Source: JAJYIW01 sp963781665 (GTDB taxonomy: Bacteria; Chloroflexota; Anaerolineae; Anaerolineales; Anaerolineaceae). Taken from it: a DNA stretch of 64,000 bases. Position numbers and translations under genes: made by a program. Within the stretch, counting starts at the first letter, position 1; the number at the start of each line of letters is the position of its first letter. Of the stretch, positions 38,256-49,300 are shown piece by piece. The stretch lies in contig CAWAGA010000002.1 in assembly GCA_963781665.1 (NCBI GenBank), positions 3,782,001-3,846,000 of the forward strand. Reading direction: 5' to 3'. The notes beneath the pieces were generated by a model. That model saw only the letters and a list, made by a program, of their open reading frames with translations. It had not been told where the DNA came from and searched no databases.

Positions 38256-40030
38256 ATGACCATAAACCTTCAATCGACGGTTACATGTATGGCCTGGCTA
38301 TCATCCTGGCATTGATTATCCGGCTGGTTAACCTGGGTTCTCCGCCCCTGAATGATTTCGAAGCAGCTTATGCCCTACAAGCATTGCAAACTGCCCAAGG
38401 TGTGCACATTCTGTCCGTTCCCCAGTCCGCTTACATTCAATTAACAGCTTTGTTTTTTGGTATATTCAGCTCCAGTGATTTCCTGGCGCGCTTGTGGCCG
38501 GCCTTATTCGGAACGCTGCTCGTTCTGATCCCTATCATTCTCAGGTCCAGGATAGGGAGATGGGCTTCCTTGACATTAGCTTTCCTTCTGGCTTTCGACC
38601 CGGGCATGGTTGCCCTTTCCCGGCAAGCTGGCAGCCCGATGATCGCCCTGGCAGGTGGAACGCTGGCACTCGCTTTTTGGATTGCAGCTAAACCGAGGTG
38701 GGCTGGTGTTTTCCTGGGGTTAAGTTTGCTCGGGGGAGAGAGTATCTGGCTCGGCGCGATCAGCCTGTTTGCAGCTTATGGACTGTTATATTTGTTTGAC
38801 CGCTCTGCATGTGATGTTTTACGTACCTGGATAAATGTTGAAAAGCCAGAGCGGGGCGATCTGCCAGAGGGCCAGACAGAACCGGTCGATGACGAACACC
38901 CGACCAAAAAGAATGAGGTCTGGACGCTGGCTTTATTCGCAGCAGGAACGATCCTCGCTGTTGGCACGCTATTCTTTACCAGACCCGATGGGTTGAGCGG
39001 TCTTGGCAGCGGGTTGGCTGGTTATTTTGGTGGATGGGTCACCGTTACAGGTGTTTCATTTGTGAAAGTCATTGTCGCTTTGGTGGTATACGCGCCGCTT
39101 GCACTCTTCCTGGGAGTTTGGGGCGGTTTCCGCGCCTGGCGAGAAAAAGATGCACCTTCCCAATTCTTGAGCCTTTGGGCAGGGATGGTTTTCTTACTGA
39201 TCCTGGTTTATCCTGGAAGGCAGGTTGATTATCTGGCCTGGGTGATTGTTCCATTATGGTTCCTGGCTGTCCGTGAATTCCTACACCACGTTCAATTTGC
39301 TCGTGAGGAGTTGGGAAACACAATCAACCAGGGTATTCTGACCTTTGTCATCCTCGTTTTTTGCTGGTTCAATTTGCAGGGGATTGCAAACAGCCAATTG
39401 AGCGGGGGGGTGATCAGCTCGCAGCTTATAGCTATAGGTATTGGGATGCTTATTTTGGTAATTGCCAGCCTATTTGTCTCATGGGGATGGTCTTCATCCA
39501 TTGCCGGGCGGGGCCTGGTCTGGGGTGTAAGCTCAATTTTGTTAATCTACACACTGGCTATGATGACCTCTGCAGGATCTTTACGACCTGAATACACCTC
39601 GGAATTATGGACGCGAGGCAACAGCTTGCCACAAGCCAATTTATTCGTAAATACAATTAATGAATTATCCGATGCTCACACTGGTGTGAAAAATAACCTG
39701 GATATCGTCGTGGTTGGCATCAAATCACCGGGTTTAGAATGGGCTTTACGGCAGTTCCCCGGCACAATATTTACTTCCGAATTGGCAGTTGGGACGATGC
39801 CCTCGATTGTCATATCCCCACAGCAAACCGAACCTTCTCTAGCAGCATCTTATCGCGGTGATGGTTTTGACCTCTTGCAGCAGCCAGATTGGTCCCTGTT
39901 CTTGCCCGATGAATACGTTCCCTGGTTAATTTTCCATAAAGCGCCGCAGCGTTCTCAATCTGTGATCCTGTGGGCGCGAGTTGACCTATTCCCGGGCGGG
40001 ACGCTGACGACGACGAGCCCGAACCAGTAA
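38252..40030 (+). CDS. GT39/Agl23-like membrane glycosyltransferase
   Basis: A 592-residue polytopic protein with an acidic first loop (SPPLNDFEAAYALQALQ), paired helices SLTLAFLLAFDPGMVALSRQAG and a cytoplasmic insert near residues 190-225. The layout matches the TIGR03663/Agl23-type GT-C proteins that occur beside YYY proteins in Chloroflexota and archaea. About twelve helices and a small C-terminal soluble domain. ATGA overlap with the YYY gene shows coupling. It closes the glycan locus; cmk follows after 26 bases. Confidence 0.75.
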   Translation: MNDHKPSIDGYMYGLAIILALIIRLVNLGSPPLNDFEAAYALQALQTAQGVHILSVPQSAYIQLTALFFGIFSSSDFLARLWPALFGTLLVLIPIILRSRIGRWASLTLAFLLAFDPGMVALSRQAGSPMIALAGGTLALAFWIAAKPRWAGVFLGLSLLGGESIWLGAISLFAAYGLLYLFDRSACDVLRTWINVEKPERGDLPEGQTEPVDDEHPTKKNEVWTLALFAAGTILAVGTLFFTRPDGLSGLGSGLAGYFGGWVTVTGVSFVKVIVALVVYAPLALFLGVWGGFRAWREKDAPSQFLSLWAGMVFLLILVYPGRQVDYLAWVIVPLWFLAVREFLHHVQFAREELGNTINQGILTFVILVFCWFNLQGIANSQLSGGVISSQLIAIGIGMLILVIASLFVSWGWSSSIAGRGLVWGVSSILLIYTLAMMTSAGSLRPEYTSELWTRGNSLPQANLFVNTINELSDAHTGVKNNLDIVVVGIKSPGLEWALRQFPGTIFTSELAVGTMPSIVISPQQTEPSLAASYRGDGFDLLQQPDWSLFLPDEYVPWLIFHKAPQRSQSVILWARVDLFPGGTLTTTSPNQ

Positions 40031-40056
40031 AGCCTGGTTAAAGCGATGACAACACG

Positions 40057-40737
40057 ATGACATTTTTCCCATCCATCATTGCAATTGATGGTCCGGCAGC
40101 CTCGGGCAAATCAACCCTGGCATTGCAGTTAGCCAACTATCTCAATTATTTATTCTTTGATACCGGCATTATGTACCGAGCTGTTACGCTGGCGGTGCTC
40201 AAAAAAAAACTTGTAATAACTGACGAGGCAGCTATCACCCGCCTGGCTGAAGAAATTCAGATCGATGTACAGCCGCCTTCGATTGAAGATGGCCGGCTTA
40301 ATGACGTCTTTGTCAACGGCGAGGACGTTACCTGGGAAATCCGCCATCCTGAGGTCGATTCTGACGTATCCCAGATTTCAGCTTATCCCGGCGTGCGCCA
40401 GGCCATGACGGGGCAGCAGCGACGCATCGGCTTGAGAGGCAACGTGGTGATGGTCGGCAGGGATATCGGCACGGTTGTCTTGCCAGAAGCCGAGTTTAAA
40501 TTGTATTTGGATGCATCGGTTGAAGAGCGAGCTCGCCGCCGTTATATGGAGATGCTTTCACGCGGCGATGAAGCTTGCTATGAATCAATCCTCGTCTCCA
40601 TGCGCAGGCGTGATAAGATTGATTCGACCCGGGCAATTGCCCCTTTATATCCTGCAAAAGATGCTTTAATTATTGATACAGATGGGATGAATTTAGACCA
40701 GGTATTTAACAAAGTGAAAGATATCCTGGCCAGGTGA
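40057..40737 (+). CDS. cmk: Cytidylate kinase
   Basis: Phosphorylates CMP and dCMP. The 226-residue P-loop kinase has IAIDGPAASGKSTLALQLA at the N-terminus, FDTGIMYRAVT, the GRDIGTVVLPEAE motif and DRIDSTRAIAPL-like sequence (here DKIDSTRAIAPLYPAKDA). Family length is normal. Its TGA overlaps the GTG start of the acyltransferase gene, so they are translated together. Confidence 0.95.
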   Translation: MTFFPSIIAIDGPAASGKSTLALQLANYLNYLFFDTGIMYRAVTLAVLKKKLVITDEAAITRLAEEIQIDVQPPSIEDGRLNDVFVNGEDVTWEIRHPEVDSDVSQISAYPGVRQAMTGQQRRIGLRGNVVMVGRDIGTVVLPEAEFKLYLDASVEERARRRYMEMLSRGDEACYESILVSMRRRDKIDSTRAIAPLYPAKDALIIDTDGMNLDQVFNKVKDILAR

Positions 40738-41459
40738 AGGATCTTATGACGATAGCAAAAATTCAACGGTTTACCAAGCGATACCAACCAGCCATATACA
40801 GCCGCTTCTTTCGGGTAATCATTCAACCCCTGTTTCGCGGCTTATTCTATCTGTTCTCCAAGGTTAAAATTAGCGGCAGGGAGAACATCCCCTTGAGAGG
40901 ACCCTACATGGTTGTATTCAACCACGTATCGCTATATGACCCACCGGTTGTCGTTGCGTTCTGGCCATCGAAATTGGAGGTTTTGGGGGCGATCGAGGTC
41001 TGGAGCCGCAAAGGCCAGGGGATTTTAGCCCGTTTATGGGGCGGGATTCCGATTCAGCGGAGCGAACTACATCGAGAAGCAATCGATCAGACCCTGTCGG
41101 TGCTTCGGTCTGATTACTCGTTATTATTGTCACCAGAAGGGGGCAGGTCACACGTACCGGGGCTTAGAAAGGCAAAAACCGGCATCGTCTATATTGCTGA
41201 AACCTCACACGTGCCCATCATACCCGTTGGCTTAACCGGCACCACTGACGATTTTTTGCAGAAAGCCTTGCAAGGTCAGCGCCCTGAAATTGAAATGAAG
41301 ATCGGCCAGCCTTTTACCATCCCGCAGTCACTCGAAGACCAGGAACTAATTCCACGGGAGATACGCCAGCGCAAAGCCGACTACATCATGGCGCGGATTG
41401 CCGACCTTTTACCTGCAACTTACCGTGGGTATTATGGAAACCTAAAACAGCCAATCTAG
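40734..41459 (+). CDS. plsC: 1-acyl-glycerol-3-phosphate acyltransferase (PlsC type)
   Basis: Membrane-associated acyltransferase that adds the second acyl chain in phosphatidic acid synthesis. The 241-residue protein has the catalytic NHVSLYDPP (HX4D) near residue 62, GGIPIQRSE, the glycerol-phosphate motif SPEGGRSHVPGLRKAKTG and IIPVGLTG. GTG start overlapping the cmk stop; an in-frame ATG follows four codons later. The cmk-plsC neighbourhood is common in bacteria. Confidence 0.92.
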   Translation: MKDLMTIAKIQRFTKRYQPAIYSRFFRVIIQPLFRGLFYLFSKVKISGRENIPLRGPYMVVFNHVSLYDPPVVVAFWPSKLEVLGAIEVWSRKGQGILARLWGGIPIQRSELHREAIDQTLSVLRSDYSLLLSPEGGRSHVPGLRKAKTGIVYIAETSHVPIIPVGLTGTTDDFLQKALQGQRPEIEMKIGQPFTIPQSLEDQELIPREIRQRKADYIMARIADLLPATYRGYYGNLKQPI

Positions 41460-41500
41460 CTTAGCCGGAATTTGCCAATTTAACATGACCGGAGGTCAAA

Positions 41501-42829
41501 ATGTGTGACACGATGGTAGCACTGGCGAACTCCACAGCCGACGGTTCGGTGATCTTTGCCAAGAACAGCGACCGAGAGCCCAACGAAGCCCACTATCTAA
41601 CTCTCATCCCGCACGCTCAGCACCAACCCCAAGATACTGTTAAATGTACCTACATCGAGATTCCTCAGGTAGCTGAGACAAACGCCATACTTTTAGCCAA
41701 GCCATTTTGGATTTGGGGAGCTGAAATGGGGGCCAATGAACATGGGGTGGTCATTGGAAATGAAGCTTTATTCAGTAAAGTGCCAGTCAATAAAGGACCC
41801 GGTTTGATCGGGATGGATTATTTACGACTGGCGTTAGAGCGTGCTTCCAACGCAAGGATGGCTTTGGACATTATCGTGCAACTTCTGGCGATCTATAATC
41901 AGGCCGGAAATTGTGGGTTCCAACACTCAATGTACTACCACAATAGTTATTTGATTGCGGACACTTCTGAAGCGTGGGTTTTGGAAACTGTGGGTAAACA
42001 ATGGGCTGCGGAAAAAGTGGAAAGCATCCGTACCATATCCAACCTGATTACCATCGGCCGGCATTGGGATCTGGCATCTGAGGGTTTGGTCGATCAAGCT
42101 GTCGAGCGTGGTTGGTGCAAGGACAGGCACGATTTTGATTTCAGCCGTTGCTATTCCGACGCCATTTATACTCGTTTTGGCCAAGGTCGCAAACGTCAAT
42201 GCCGGACAACCCAGCTCCTGGCAGCCGGCCCGGGAAAGGTTGATTTACGCGCAGCTATGTCTATCCTGCGCGACCATGGCGAAAATGGTGGCTCGGATTG
42301 GACTCCGGCGAAAAGCATTGCCTCTGTAAATGTATGCATGCATGCTGGTTTTGGCCCAATCCGGATCAATCAGACAACCGGGTCGATGGTTTCTCATATC
42401 AAGCCTGGCTCGATATCTCATTGGTTCACGGGCACGTCAGCTCCCTGTACTGGTGTATTCAAACCAGTCTGGATTGATGGGGGATTGCCCGAACAAGGCC
42501 TCATCCCATCAGGACATTTTGATCCAGACTCATCCTGGTGGCGCCATGAGCTGCTGCATCGTGCAACTTTGCGAGATTATGCCCACCGCATGGATGTGTT
42601 CCAGGGCGAACGCGACCAGCTCGAAGCTGATTTCATTGAGGCAGCTGGCAGGTGCGATTTTGCAACAGCCGAGGAACGAGCTAGATTCTCTGAAGCGTGT
42701 TTTTCCAGAGCATCCGAAGCTACCCAACACTGGACCCAGCAGGTCAAATCGCTGCCGGTTTCACAAAATATACCGCTCTTGTATGCCAATGCATGGCACA
42801 AGTTTAACCAAACAGGTCAAGTCGATTAA
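41501..42829 (+). CDS. Secernin-like C69 family peptidase
   Basis: The 442-residue protein starts MCDTMVALANSTADGSVIFAKNSDREPNEA, the signature of secernin/C69 Ntn-hydrolases, in which Cys2 after Met removal would be the nucleophile. Further conserved stretches are GANEHGVVIGNEALFSK, GNCGFQHSMYYHNSYLIAD and, near 60% of the length, a glycine-rich DHGENGG. Relatives are dipeptidases; here the substrate is not known and no signal peptide is seen, so the enzyme is cytoplasmic. A GGAGG site lies five bases before the ATG. It stands alone between plsC and the kinase. Confidence 0.85.
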   Translation: MCDTMVALANSTADGSVIFAKNSDREPNEAHYLTLIPHAQHQPQDTVKCTYIEIPQVAETNAILLAKPFWIWGAEMGANEHGVVIGNEALFSKVPVNKGPGLIGMDYLRLALERASNARMALDIIVQLLAIYNQAGNCGFQHSMYYHNSYLIADTSEAWVLETVGKQWAAEKVESIRTISNLITIGRHWDLASEGLVDQAVERGWCKDRHDFDFSRCYSDAIYTRFGQGRKRQCRTTQLLAAGPGKVDLRAAMSILRDHGENGGSDWTPAKSIASVNVCMHAGFGPIRINQTTGSMVSHIKPGSISHWFTGTSAPCTGVFKPVWIDGGLPEQGLIPSGHFDPDSSWWRHELLHRATLRDYAHRMDVFQGERDQLEADFIEAAGRCDFATAEERARFSEACFSRASEATQHWTQQVKSLPVSQNIPLLYANAWHKFNQTGQVD

Positions 42830-42843
42830 TTCTATTTACTGTG

Positions 42844-42849
42844 TATAAT
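42844..42849 (+). promoter_or_regulatory. Possible -10 element of the kinase gene
   Basis: A perfect TATAAT preceded by TGTG, about 40 bases before the ATG at 42891. No good -35 is visible at 16-18 bases, so it may work as an upstream-extended -10 promoter. Confidence 0.35.
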
Positions 42850-42890
42850 CTATTTATCGGTTAAATCTAACTGGGAATTTCTATCTTTAC

Positions 42891-45800
42891 ATGCTTTTTC
42901 CGTTTGAGCCATCCTTGCACCTGGATTTTCCATCAAGCCTGATCTCCTGGTCTGGTTGGGTTATACTGTTCCTGATTGTTGCCATCCTGGCAGTCATCGT
43001 CAAAGGCCCAAAGATCAGATGGCAAGGCCGTCGATGGGTTTGGGCGGGAATCCTGACTTTATGTGTTTTCCTGACGACGCCTTTTTTGGGGTTGCCACTA
43101 TCCGGTTTGCTTGGATCAACCTTACCCGCAGGGGAAATCTTGCCTGGCCCTTCGGTTTTGGTGTTCTTGAGTGCGTTACCCTGGATGATTGCCAGTGGGA
43201 TGCTTGGCACTATCCCGGCTACGTTACTAGGGGGCTTATCAGGATTTTTGCTTGCTATACTTAATACACATAATCTTTATACACCCCTTGAAACGGCTAG
43301 CCTGGCTTTGTTTTTCAGCCTGGCCGTTCATCAACGCTACCGCACACCTTTTTATCGCCTGTTACGACACCCGTTTTTCAGTGTTTGGTTAGTCGTGATA
43401 ATGTCCGTCCCGCTGTATTTTTATGGCGCACTTCTGGCAGAGTCCAGGATCTCTCGTGCAGCGTTGGAATGATGCGGTTGCCTGGCTCCCGATTGCAATT
43501 CTGGCAACTGGTGGCGCATTGGTCATTTCTGCTGCATTCACCGAATTTGTTGCCCGGGTCATCCCAGCCTCCTGGGGGCGGATAGACTCGTTACGGCCAT
43601 CGCCAGCCGAATCCAGCCTTCTTTTTCGGACATTCTTCGGGATCGTAGCGGGGGCCCTGGTTTTTTTGGTGGTGTTTGCCAGTGTAAGCTGGAAAATCGC
43701 CCAAAATACAGCCCGGAAAGATATCGAAAACCAGCTATCGGCCCGTGCCTGGCTGGCGTCGCAAGAAATCCCTGTTTTTTTGGAGACAGGCGAAAACCTG
43801 ACCCTTCAATTGGCGAGCGACGACCATTTCCTCACCCAAACGCCTACTAACCTCGGTCTCTTCTTGAAAAACCAGGTCAGTTCAACGGCTTTTTTTTCTC
43901 AGCTGGTGTTATTCGATCAAGACTTGAACCTTTTGGCGTCTTCACAGCCCGATAAAGATCCACCTTCGGCTTTGACCCAGGTGGAAGTCGATGCAATAAA
44001 GGCTGTACTCGCTGGCCAAGGTATTCAGACGATCAGCGTCGCTCCGGCCGATGGCGGATTGGCAGCTCAAATTGGGTTTGTGGCGTTAATCAACCGGGGG
44101 ATCGGAAAGAATAATTGGGCGCTGTTTGCAAAAACCAGCCTGGCGACAAACCCATTTACGGCTGCAGTAATCCAATCTTTTTCCGAATTGAATTCCATCC
44201 AGGGTGTGGGCCAATTAATCGATGGGAAGCGTAATATTTTGTTTAATCCGGACCCTGCCCTGGTGATGAGCAAGTATACAGGAACGCTCCCAGATCAGGC
44301 CGCATTTCAAGATCAATTAGATACCAACCGCAATCCACAAATCGTTTATAGCCAACGTCTATCTGGGCAGGATTGGGCGATCGTTCTTTCCATCCCTGAA
44401 TCCAAGATACAGCTTATGGCATGGACGGCATGGTCACCTCTATTCTTGATCGTTTTTATCATCATCGTGATTTCGGCTGCAGGCCTTTTCTGGGGCCTCA
44501 AAGGTGTGACCAGGTCTTTAAGGCGATTGTCGAGCGAAGCCAGGACGATGACACAAGGACAGCCTGACCGTCCTTTCTCGACAAGCCGGGCCGTAGACGA
44601 AGTCGGCCAGCTCAGAGATTCATTCGAGCATATGCGCTTGAGCTTGACTGCCCGATTGGCAGAACTTAACCGCCTATTACAGGTCAGCCAGGGTGTAGCA
44701 TCGAGCCTTGAGGTTTCAGATGCGATTCACCCCATATTGGAAGCAGCCTATAATGAGCAGGCTTGCCTGGCAACCGTCATCCTGGTGGATGATGCAGCCG
44801 TGGATCTAGCCGCTCGGGCTCAGGAAGTTGTAATTTCGGGCAGAATGAGCATCGGTCCGGCGAGTCAGCTCTATGCTTACCTGGATAAGGAGATTTTACG
44901 GCTGACAAAGCAACGCGGTCTGGTGGCATTAGGCAATTTGACGCGGGGTAGGGCGCTGAATCTGGCGCCAAAATCCGTTTATCCGGGAGCATTGATAGCA
45001 GTGGCTTTGCGCCATGAAGCCCGTTTTTACGGAGCATTGTGGGTAGGGTACGATCATCCGCGCAAATTTTCTAAGGAAGAAGTCAGCTTCTTGGATACTC
45101 TGGCTGGTGAAGCGGCATTAGCAGCGGCGAACGCCCACCTTTATTCAACAGCAGAAGTTGGCCGCCGCAGACTAGAAGCGATTCTTGCTTCGACTCCTGA
45201 CCCCGTTCTCGTAACTGACCAGAACAATCGACTATTGTTGACCAATCAGGCTGCTCAACAATGCCAGGGTTTAGGTGATTTTTCCACCCTGGCTAAACCG
45301 GTCGAGGATGTAATATCCCAAAAAGATGTATTAAGTTTGTTGATCTCGAATGAAAAAGAGCCGCTCTCGCGCGAGATTGTATTTCCGGACGGTTGTACAT
45401 ATCACACGATGGTTTCGACGCTGGTGGTTGACAATAAGATGCTAGGAAAGGTTTGTGTTTTGCGGGATGTCACCCATTATAAAGAACTGGATGCAATCAA
45501 ATCGGAATTTGTAGCAACGGTCAGCCACGACCTGCGATTCCCTTTGACCTTGATTCGGGGTTATGCTACCATGCTGCCGATGGTGGGGGATTTGAACGAG
45601 CAGCAAAAAGGATACGTCCAAAAAATGACCACCGAGGTCGAGAATATTTCGCGCCTGGTTAATAATTTACTTGATCTAGGCCGGATCGAGGCTGGGGTCG
45701 GTCTGCAGCTTGGACGCATTTCAGCCGGCGACATCGCTAATTACGTCGTAGCCGCCTTACAAGCCCAGGCCGCCCAAAAATCGATCGATCTGACCGTAGA

Positions 45801-46197
45801 AATCCCATACGAATCTCAGCTAGATTTAGAAGTGGATTCGGCCTTACTGCAGCAGGCTGTTTACAATCTGGTTGAGAATGCCGTGAAATATACGCCTGTG
45901 CATGGGAAGGTAAAATTGGTTATCGAAAGCCTTCCTGGCAACATCTTATTCAGCGTGCAAGATAACGGAATTGGGATTGCGCCAATCGATCAACCTCGTT
46001 TGTTCGAAAAGTTCTACCGGGGGGGGCAGAGGGATGCCAATCAAATCAGTGGAAGCGGCCTGGGTCTGGCGATTGTGAAATCTATCGCCGAACGACATGG
46101 CGGCCGGGTCTGGTTGGAGAGTGTGTTAGGTAAAGGCAGTAAATTTTATCTTGAAATTCCCCGAGATTCATCCCGAATCGCTGCAAAAACCACTTGA
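42891..46197 (+). CDS. Multidomain sensor histidine kinase, probably frame-broken
   Basis: Two open pieces, 42891-43472 and 43423-46197, most likely form one kinase of about 1,101 residues; one extra base within 43437-43446 would explain the shift (...YGALLAES / PGSLVQRWNDAV...), and the second piece has no Shine-Dalgarno at its ATG. Domains: about six N-terminal helices (1-250), an extracytoplasmic sensor region, a further helix (LFLIVFIIIVISAAGLFWGL), HAMP, GAF, PAS (ILASTPDPVLVTDQNNRLL), HisKA with FVATVSHDLRFPLTLIRGY and HATPase with NLVENAVKY, DNGIGI and GSGLGLAIVKS. All catalytic boxes are intact. No response regulator is adjacent. The stop lies inside the rpoC -35 box. Confidence 0.85.
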
Positions 46198-46223
46198 CAA
46201 CCACTATTGTATTCTGCTATAAT
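46194..46223 (+). promoter_or_regulatory. rpoC promoter
   Basis: Consensus TTGACA (46194-46199) and TATAAT (46218-46223) with an 18-base spacer. It overlaps the kinase stop codon and gives rpoC a leader of about 115 bases. Confidence 0.8.
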
Positions 46224-46262
46224 CCTAGATTGCATGCATAACAATTCGTACTGATATGGTAA

Positions 46263-46300
46263 ATGAAGCGCTTGAGTTGGTGATTCTCATGCGCTTTCAT
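46263..46300 (+). promoter_or_regulatory. Hairpin in rpoC leader
   Basis: Arms 46263-46276 and 46286-46300 pair over 13 bp (one bulged T and one T-T mismatch) around a 9-base loop. No run of T follows directly, so it is not a standard terminator; it could be an attenuator, an mRNA stability element or a protein-binding site. Confidence 0.45.
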
Positions 46301-46346
46301 TCGTTTATTTGTTATATGACTCCCGAAACTATCAGGAGGTTGACTA

Positions 46347-49300
46347 GTGGAGACCAAGGGTTTAACCGCACTTCGAATCAATTTAGCATCACCAGAAACT
46401 ATCCGTAGTTGGTCTTATGGAGAAGTTCTGAAGCCGGAGACGATTAACTACCGTCGTTTACGACCGGAAAAGGATGGATTATTTTGTGAGGCGATTTTTG
46501 GGCCTACACGCGACTGGCAGTGTTATTGTGGCAAGTATAAGAACCCGCGTTATAAGGGCATCACTTGCGACAAATGCGGGGTTGAAGTTACCCGCTCATC
46601 GGTCAGACGTGAACGGATGGGGCATATCGATCTTGCCACCCCGGTTGCTCACATCTGGTATACGAGAAGAATTCCCTCATACCTCGGGTTATTATTGGAT
46701 ATCTCCAGACGAAACCTCGACCGTGTCCTGTATTTTGCACAATACATCGTCACGTACGTCGATGAGGAAGCCCGTCAGAAGGCTCTAAAACGTCTGGAAG
46801 ACGAGATCAGTGTTTCGGAACGCGAACAGGCTAATCAGATCAACAGCAAAATTGCTGAGGTCAAACGCGGCCGGGATAAAAGGGTTACCGAAGTTCAACA
46901 ACAAAAAACTGAGCTCGAAGGCCGGTTTGATGAAGAGCTTGCCAGCCGGATTGAACCAGTAATCCAGGAAGGGCAGGCGCTCGAGCGTTCCTTGCAAGAG
47001 AAGATGGGACAGGCTGCCCGCACCCCAATCGCTTTTACCTCGACATCATCTAAAATTACGGTGATCGAGAATGGCATAACTATCACTCCCCAACATATCT
47101 CCCAGGTGCAGCGAGTTGTCAAAGAGCGCCTGGAAGAGTTGGAAAGCGAGATCAGGGGCGAACGCCAGCGCGATCTGGAACAGCTAAAAATGTCTACCGA
47201 ACGAATTCGGGCAGAAGCTGAAGAGTCCATGAACGCCTTGCGCGACCAATTGGAAGACCAGGCGATTGAAAGCCAGAGTCAAAGCGCCCACACCCGGGAT
47301 GAGCTTCAGGAATTGCGGCCCTTTACTTTCTTAACCGAGAGTCGCTACCGCGAATTGAAATCTCGATGGGGACAGGTTTTTCGCGCAGACATGGGCGCAG
47401 AGGCCTTCTATGATATTTTACGTCGTCTGGACCTAGAAAAACTCTCAGACGATCTCTGGCATGAAGTACGGACTTCACGAAGCAAGCAAAAACGGAAGAA
47501 AGCTACCACCCGTTTGAAGGTAGTTGAAGTCTTTTCGCCGCTCTGGGAACCGCCCTGAATGGATGATCCTGACCGTTTTACCGGTTATTCCTCCTGATCT
47601 GCGCCCAATGGTGCAGTTGGATGGCGGTCGCTTCGCCACATCTGATTTGAACGATCTTTACCGGCGAGTCATCAATCGGAATAACCGCCTTAAGCGGCTG
47701 CTCGAGTTGGGAGCGCCGGACGTTATTGTCCGCAATGAAAAACGCATGCTCCAGGAAGCCGTCGACTCGCTGATTGACAATTCTCAACGCGGTAAGGCGC
47801 TTTCACGGCGCGGTCGCAGAGAACTCAAATCCTTAAGCGATATGCTTAAAGGAAAGAAAGGTCGTTTCCGCCGCAACCTGTTGGGTAAACGGGTCGATTA
47901 TTCAGGTCGTTCCGTCATCGTCGTAGGTCCCAACCTGAAGCTATTCCAATGCGGCTTACCCAAAGCGATGGCTTTGGAGCTCTATCGCCCGTTCGTTATA
48001 GCCCGCCTGGTAACCCATAACTATGCTGCCAACGTCAAAGGCGCACGCCGTTTCATCGAACGCAACCGTCCAGAAGTCTGGGAAGTGTTGGAAGAGGTGA
48101 TCAAAGAGCGGCCGGTCTTGTTGAACCGTGCACCTACATTACACCGCCTCGGTATTCAAGCCTTTGAACCTGTTCTGATCGAAGGTAGTGCTATCCAGCT
48201 CCACCCATTGGTGACGACCGCCTTCAATGCTGACTTCGATGGCGACCAGATGGCCGTGCACGTACCCTTATCTGAAAAAGCGGTTTGGGAAGCACGCCAG
48301 TTAATGCTGGCTTCGAAGAATTTGTTGAAACCGGCAGATGGTGAGCCAATCATCAGCCCTTCCAAGGATATGGTCCTGGGCGTTTATTACCTGACTGTCA
48401 AAGATAATCGAAAGCACAGCGGTGATGGACGAGTATTTGCTGATTTCGACGAGGTTGAACTTGTTTATAGCCTGGGCCAGGTTGATATCCATACGAACAT
48501 CAGGATCAAGGCAACGACGTGGTACGCCGATAACAATGATCGCTTGAAAGCCCCCAGGGAAGCAATCATCGACACTACTGTTGGGCGGGTCATTTTCAAT
48601 CGCATCTTGCCACCTGAAACCCAATTCGTCAACATGGAATTGGATAAGGGCGGCGTTAAGGATTTGATTGCGGATGTCTACGAAATCTGTGGACAGGAGA
48701 TCACAACCGAAGTCGCCGACCATATCAAAGATATCGGTTTTGAATATGCCATGAAATCGGGCTCAACTATTGCCGTCGCCGACATCACGGTGCCGGTTGA
48801 GAAGCAAGAAATCATTGATAAAGCCCTGGTTGAGGTCGAAGCCGTCCAAAGAGATTTCAGGCGCGGCCTTTTAACCGATCAAGAGCAAAACGAGCGTGTC
48901 ATCGAAGTATGGCAGCAGACTACCCGGTTGGTCGGTGAAGCGGTACGGCGCTACATGGATCCTAATGGAAACCTGGCCACCATGGCCAATTCCGGTGCGA
49001 CCAAGGGCGGTTTTGGCCCCATCTCACAGTTAGCTGGTATGCGCGGTCTGATGGCAGACCCCGCCGGGCGTATCATCCCGCTCCCAATCCGTTCTAACTT
49101 CCGAGAAGGTTTGACCGCTCTGGAATACTTCATTTCGAACTCATGGCGCTCGCAAAGGGCTGGCAGATACCGCCTTACGGACGGCAGACGCTGGTTATTT
49201 GACCCGCCGCCTGGTTGATATCGCTCAAGATATCATCATCAACGAGGTCGACTGCGGTACAGAGGAAGGGATTTTCATCCGCCGTGCGGATGATATCGCC

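Noticed and set aside
31905..47540. Programmed ribosomal frameshifting as cause of the frame breaks
   Set aside because: Sites differ in sequence and direction, lack slippery heptamers, stop-codon contexts and downstream structures, and hit unrelated genes including rpoC twice.
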